Below the pieces are notes generated by a model. It searched no databases, had not been told where the DNA came from, and saw nothing but the letters and a program-made list of their open reading frames with translations. Positions 60,738 to 64,000 of a DNA stretch of 64,000 nt are shown in pieces (within the stretch, counting starts at the first letter, position 1; every line of letters begins with the position of its first letter). The stretch spans positions 1 to 64,000 of the forward strand of contig JANOSD010000170.1 of assembly GCA_031415655.1 (NCBI GenBank), written 5' to 3'. A program made the position numbers and the translations under genes. Source of the stretch: JAKOVR01 sp031415655. GTDB taxonomy: Bacteria > Actinomycetota > Acidimicrobiia > Acidimicrobiales > Acidimicrobilacustridaceae.

Positions 60738-61714
60738 CCGACACCGGCACCAACGACGAACCCCGCCCCGCATGGTCGCGCGAATCGCTCGTCCTTCGCC
60801 TGGAGAAGGTGGAGACGATCGAGGAGCTCTCGCGCGAGTGGGCATGGGGCGACGCCACCGGCAAAGGGGTTCGCGTCGCCATCGTCGACAGCGGCATCGA
60901 CAGCACCCACCCGGCGCTCGAAGGTTGCGTCGATGCCGATGCCGGTGTGGTGATCACCCCCTCGAAGGAAGAGGGCGGGCAGCCCGTGGTGGTGCAGGGC
61001 AACCACCCCGACAGCTTCGGCCACGGAACGGCGTGCGCCGGCATCATCCACTCCCTCGCTCCCGCGGCGGAGATCACCAGTGTGAAGGTGCTCGGCGGCA
61101 TGCTGAGCGGCACCTCCGACATCTTCGTGGCCGGCCTTCGTTGGGCCATCGAACAACGTTTCGATGTGGTCAACCTTTCGCTCGGCAGCCGCAAACGTGA
61201 CTGGGCATTGGCCTTCCACGAGGTGTGCGATGAGGCCTACTTCAAAGGTTCGTTTCTCGTAACCGCAGCCAACAACGTGAGCCGGGTCACCTACCCGTCA
61301 CTGTTCGCATCGGTGGCGAGTGTGGCATCACACACCGGTACCGACCCCTGGCGTTTCCACTACAACCCGGAACCCCCAACGGAGTTCCTCGCCCGAGGCA
61401 TCAACGTGGAGGTGCCGTGGCTAAACCATGGCACCATCACCACTACCGGCAACTCCTTCGCCGCTCCCCACGTCTCGGGTCTCGCCGCGCTCATTCGTTC
61501 GAAACACCGCGACCTTCAGCCGTTTCAACTCAAGACGGTGCTGTGGGCCACCGCCAACAACGTGCAGGAAGCCCAAGCACGGGGGGGTGCCGTGCAAGCC
61601 CCCGAGGTCGCCGGGCGGTTCACCCAAGCCCTACGTCTCACCGGCGCGCTGTCCACCAGCCCTCGCTCCACCATGAGCCTGCGGTCCATCCAACAACAAC
61701 TCGCCGACCCCTGA
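60734..61714 (+). CDS. Subtilisin-like (S8) peptidase, no signal peptide
   Basis: 326 residues from GTG 60734. Catalytic triad Asp52 (AIVDSGIDSTHP), His97 (SFGHGTACAG), Ser241 (TGNSFAAPHVSGL), oxyanion Asn180 (TAANN). No signal peptide or prodomain, so a cytoplasmic protease is expected, as found in peptide-maturation clusters such as cyanobactin operons (analogy only). It is the last gene of the FHA-ABC, GAF, S8 operon. Confidence 0.9.
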   Translation: MTDTGTNDEPRPAWSRESLVLRLEKVETIEELSREWAWGDATGKGVRVAIVDSGIDSTHPALEGCVDADAGVVITPSKEEGGQPVVVQGNHPDSFGHGTACAGIIHSLAPAAEITSVKVLGGMLSGTSDIFVAGLRWAIEQRFDVVNLSLGSRKRDWALAFHEVCDEAYFKGSFLVTAANNVSRVTYPSLFASVASVASHTGTDPWRFHYNPEPPTEFLARGINVEVPWLNHGTITTTGNSFAAPHVSGLAALIRSKHRDLQPFQLKTVLWATANNVQEAQARGGAVQAPEVAGRFTQALRLTGALSTSPRSTMSLRSIQQQLADP

Positions 61715-61740
61715 ACGCTCGCCGCTCCCAGGAGTGACGG

Positions 61741-63345
61741 TCACATGCGGCCCAGCCATGGCCGAGTGCGTTCCGCAAAGGGGTGCGGCGAGATCGAATT
61801 GGTCCGGTCAATCACCGCTGTGATCTTGCGTTCGTCCCAGCGTTCCCACGACTGTCCGGCGAAATCGCCGGGTGTGCCGGTACGGGCGAAACAGGCCCAG
61901 GATTGCGCCATCGTTCGGTGGACCGATCGGAGCCCGACTCCCCGGTTGGCCATGAACGTCTGGAGGGACTTCCACGGTGCCAAATTGCCGAACACGTACG
62001 CCTGCTCGGCCGCGTGGACGGCACCGAGTTCGTTGCCTTCCGCGTGAAACGCAAACAGGTACACATACACCGGAGCACTTTGTTCACGCAGTGCATCCGC
62101 GAACCGCATCGCCGGTACCGTGAACTTGTGGTCCGTATTTATGGTGTCGTGCAACACGGTGGCATCGGGATCGTCTGCTGTCGCGGCCGACAGCGTCTTG
62201 CGATAGGTATCGATCACCGACGAGTGGTCGCCGCCGAAGAATCGAGTGGCCATCGATGCAAGGAGCTCAGGCGCTTGGGCGCGGCTGTGCAGACCGACGA
62301 AGTTCCACTCGTCGGTAGTTGTTCCGATGATGGTAGGAACCGGGCGAGCGGCGCCGCTTTGCATTGCCTCTATGGGCGAGGTTGTCAGTAGGTCGCCGTC
62401 CACCACCACTCCGAACGGGAGAAACGCCTCGATCGAAGGGGCGAGCGCATCACCCACGCCCACGGTGAATGTCGCGGCCCGCTGTGCCGCCATCAGGTCA
62501 GAGACAGGCACCTGTTGGAGATCAGCGATCGTTCGTGTCTGCAGTTTGTCGAGCACCAGATCGGCCACGCGCTCAGCGCGTTCCACCGGCAAGGCGAAGT
62601 GGCCGGCACCGCTTTGCAACACGGCCTGCTGGAACAGCTCGTCGGCGCGAGGAATGGCCAACATCGCGGCGATGCTCATCGCCCCGGCGGACGCTCCCAC
62701 TGCGGTGACATTCGTGGGGTTGCCGCCGAACGCCGCGATGTTGTGGTGTACCCACTTGAGCGCGGCAATCTGGTCGAGCAACCCCACGTTCCCCGTGATC
62801 TGCTCTCCCCCGGGTAGGTGCGCGAGCCGAAGCCATCCGAGAGCACCGAGCCGATAGTTGATGGTCACGACGATGACGTCGTGCGCTCCGACCAACAGCG
62901 ACGGATCGAACGGCTGCCGGCTCCCGGACCCGTCCACGAAGCCGCCGCCGTGAATCCACACAAGGACCGGCCGGCCAGGCTTCGCCTCAGCAAGAACCGA
63001 GACGTTCAGATAGAGGCAGTCCTCGTGAATGACCGATCGGCGCGGGCCGAACGGCATCCAGAACGCGTTGCCCTGTTGTGGACCCTCCGGAGCGAAGCGG
63101 TGTCCATCACGAATGCCGTCCCACGACGGAGCGGGCCCCGGAGGAAGAAACCGGCGTGCTCCGATCGGGGCCTCGGCGTAGGGAATCGACCGATAGGCAA
63201 CCGTCTGACCCACGCGCCAGCCGCGGACCTTGCCTTGGGCGAGGTGGACCGTATCGACGGCGCGCCGGATCGAGGTGCCGCGCTGCGCCGCATTGATGGC
63301 CGCGACAACAGTGCGCTCGCCGACCCTTTTCGCCGTACCCGCCAT
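61741..63345 (-). CDS. Type-B carboxylesterase/lipase
   Basis: 534 residues from ATG 63345. Alpha/beta-hydrolase type B: RSIPYAEAPIGARRFLPP, DCLYLNVS, oxyanion VWIHGGGFVDGSGS, nucleophile Ser in VGASAGAMSIAAM (G-x-S-x-G), acid in TTDEWNFVG and His in VHAAEQAYVFG. The usual E in ESAG is replaced by A (ASAG), which occurs in some members. No signal peptide is clear. The longer frame to 63561 overlaps the methyltransferase gene. Substrates are carboxylic esters of unknown type. Confidence 0.87.
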   Translation of the reverse strand: MAGTAKRVGERTVVAAINAAQRGTSIRRAVDTVHLAQGKVRGWRVGQTVAYRSIPYAEAPIGARRFLPPGPAPSWDGIRDGHRFAPEGPQQGNAFWMPFGPRRSVIHEDCLYLNVSVLAEAKPGRPVLVWIHGGGFVDGSGSRQPFDPSLLVGAHDVIVVTINYRLGALGWLRLAHLPGGEQITGNVGLLDQIAALKWVHHNIAAFGGNPTNVTAVGASAGAMSIAAMLAIPRADELFQQAVLQSGAGHFALPVERAERVADLVLDKLQTRTIADLQQVPVSDLMAAQRAATFTVGVGDALAPSIEAFLPFGVVVDGDLLTTSPIEAMQSGAARPVPTIIGTTTDEWNFVGLHSRAQAPELLASMATRFFGGDHSSVIDTYRKTLSAATADDPDATVLHDTINTDHKFTVPAMRFADALREQSAPVYVYLFAFHAEGNELGAVHAAEQAYVFGNLAPWKSLQTFMANRGVGLRSVHRTMAQSWACFARTGTPGDFAGQSWERWDERKITAVIDRTNSISPHPFAERTRPWLGRM

Positions 63346-63350
63346 CGCCG

Positions 63351-64000
63351 TCAATCGAGATCGTCCGGGAAATAGTCCCAGGAGCCGCTGCTGCCGCGAA
63401 ACGTATAGGCCACGCTGGCGGCAATCTGCATTGGTGGTGTGGCCAACCACGGCCCGAGGAAGTAGTTGCCCATCGGTACCCCGGTCCCGGCGCCGAACAG
63501 TCCTGGCGGTTTGCTTCCGAAGTACCGCTCCCAGTAGCGCTCGGAGAAGAACACGGCGCAATAGTCGAGCAGTACGTACTCATCGATGAACACGTACCCA
63601 AAAAGATTGACGTGGTTCCAGAGATTGATCAGCACATCGTGCATGCTCGCCTGATAGTCGACGTCGATGAACAGCATGGCAATCCGCTCCGTATGGAGCG
63701 GCAGGGTGTCGGAGAACCACCCTTTTCGGAAGGTGCACACGTCGATGCAGCCGTACTTGGTGATGTTCGCCCGCACCACGTCGAGGCTCCCGTGGAGCCC
63801 ACCTGCGCTCTCCACCACCCCGAACTTGTCGCCCTCCACGGCGTCGGGAAGGCCCTCGAACGAGTCGTACAGGATGAGCTCGCGACCCACGATCTGACAC
63901 ACGAGCGACAGGTTGAGGGCGGATCCCCCGAGGAACGATCCGCACTCCACCACGGCGCCCTCCTGCTCCGGCGGAATCTCGAGAAGCTTCGCCGCCATCG
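63351..64000 (-). CDS. TylF/MycF-like O-methyltransferase, partial at window end
   Basis: At least 215 residues, running off the right edge; the in-frame ATG at 63998 is probably internal. SAM motif VVECGSFLGGSALNLS, AMLFIDVDYQASMHDVLINLWNHVNLFGYVFIDEY and the surrounding layout match TylF (macrocin O-methyltransferase) family proteins, which methylate sugar hydroxyls and need Mg. The C-terminal stop at 63351 lies 5 bp before the carboxylesterase start, so the two are co-transcribed. The target is unknown. Confidence 0.8.
   Translation of the reverse strand, partial: MAAKLLEIPPEQEGAVVECGSFLGGSALNLSLVCQIVGRELILYDSFEGLPDAVEGDKFGVVESAGGLHGSLDVVRANITKYGCIDVCTFRKGWFSDTLPLHTERIAMLFIDVDYQASMHDVLINLWNHVNLFGYVFIDEYVLLDYCAVFFSERYWERYFGSKPPGLFGAGTGVPMGNYFLGPWLATPPMQIAASVAYTFRGSSGSWDYFPDDLD

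Overview
The window is high-GC DNA with tightly packed, often ATGA/GTGA-overlapping genes on both strands. F420-type LLM oxidoreductase, an ImuA'/ImuB mutasome pair behind a TCGAAC-type SOS box, a YibE/F protein, a DUF3558-like lipoprotein and a leuA leader-peptide attenuator all point to an actinobacterium. The CSLREAI beta-helix protein with repeated P-x-R-V-x-DTR modules suggests class Acidimicrobiia (inference; no rRNA is present to prove it). No tRNA, rRNA or CRISPR array was found.

Layout. 1-18 kb: a catabolic-looking region with several decayed genes. It holds a gutted cytochrome P450, an intact 2-hydroxyacid dehydrogenase plus class II aldolase pair, a frameshifted secreted beta-helix protein, YibE/F, a ferritin-like metal-dependent hydrolase, a GDSL lipoprotein, a broken hydantoinase-B gene cut by a MITE-like element, then an OmpR-type response regulator, histidine kinase and diguanylate cyclase run facing a secreted repeat protein, and a gutted amidohydrolase. 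18-28 kb: a lysozyme-like lipoprotein, imuA'-imuB, a fatty acid hydroxylase, an intergenic palindrome cluster, an LLM oxidoreductase and an SbcCD/YhaNO-like nuclease-ATPase pair. 28-34 kb: small enzymes (VOC, AraC regulator, GNAT, Cys-rich protein, NUDIX), a lipoprotein, and leuA behind a leader peptide with three consecutive Leu codons and a terminator.

34-38 kb: a lower-GC accessory island with two orphan RHS C-terminal toxin cassettes, each with a candidate immunity gene, plus a PIN remnant and an HTH fragment. 38-41.6 kb: a two-gene biosynthetic unit (phytanoyl-CoA dioxygenase-like oxygenase and an adenylation-carrier-thioesterase protein). 41.7-44.4 kb: two toxin-antitoxin pairs (HTH plus nucleotidyltransferase behind a 30-bp palindrome; VapBC-like) around a methyltransferase. 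44-50 kb: a membrane methyltransferase and three paralogous PH-like membrane proteins. 49.8-53.2 kb: housekeeping serA, a serine acetyltransferase-like gene and an adenosine kinase-like gene.

53.2-61.7 kb is the most system-like region. It has a PqqD-domain protein, a membrane Ser/Thr kinase, a 1222-residue FHA-ABC exporter-cNMP-domain fusion, a GAF protein and a cytoplasmic subtilase, which together look like a phosphorylation-controlled peptide maturation/export unit. The window ends with a type-B carboxylesterase and a TylF-like methyltransferase that runs off the edge.
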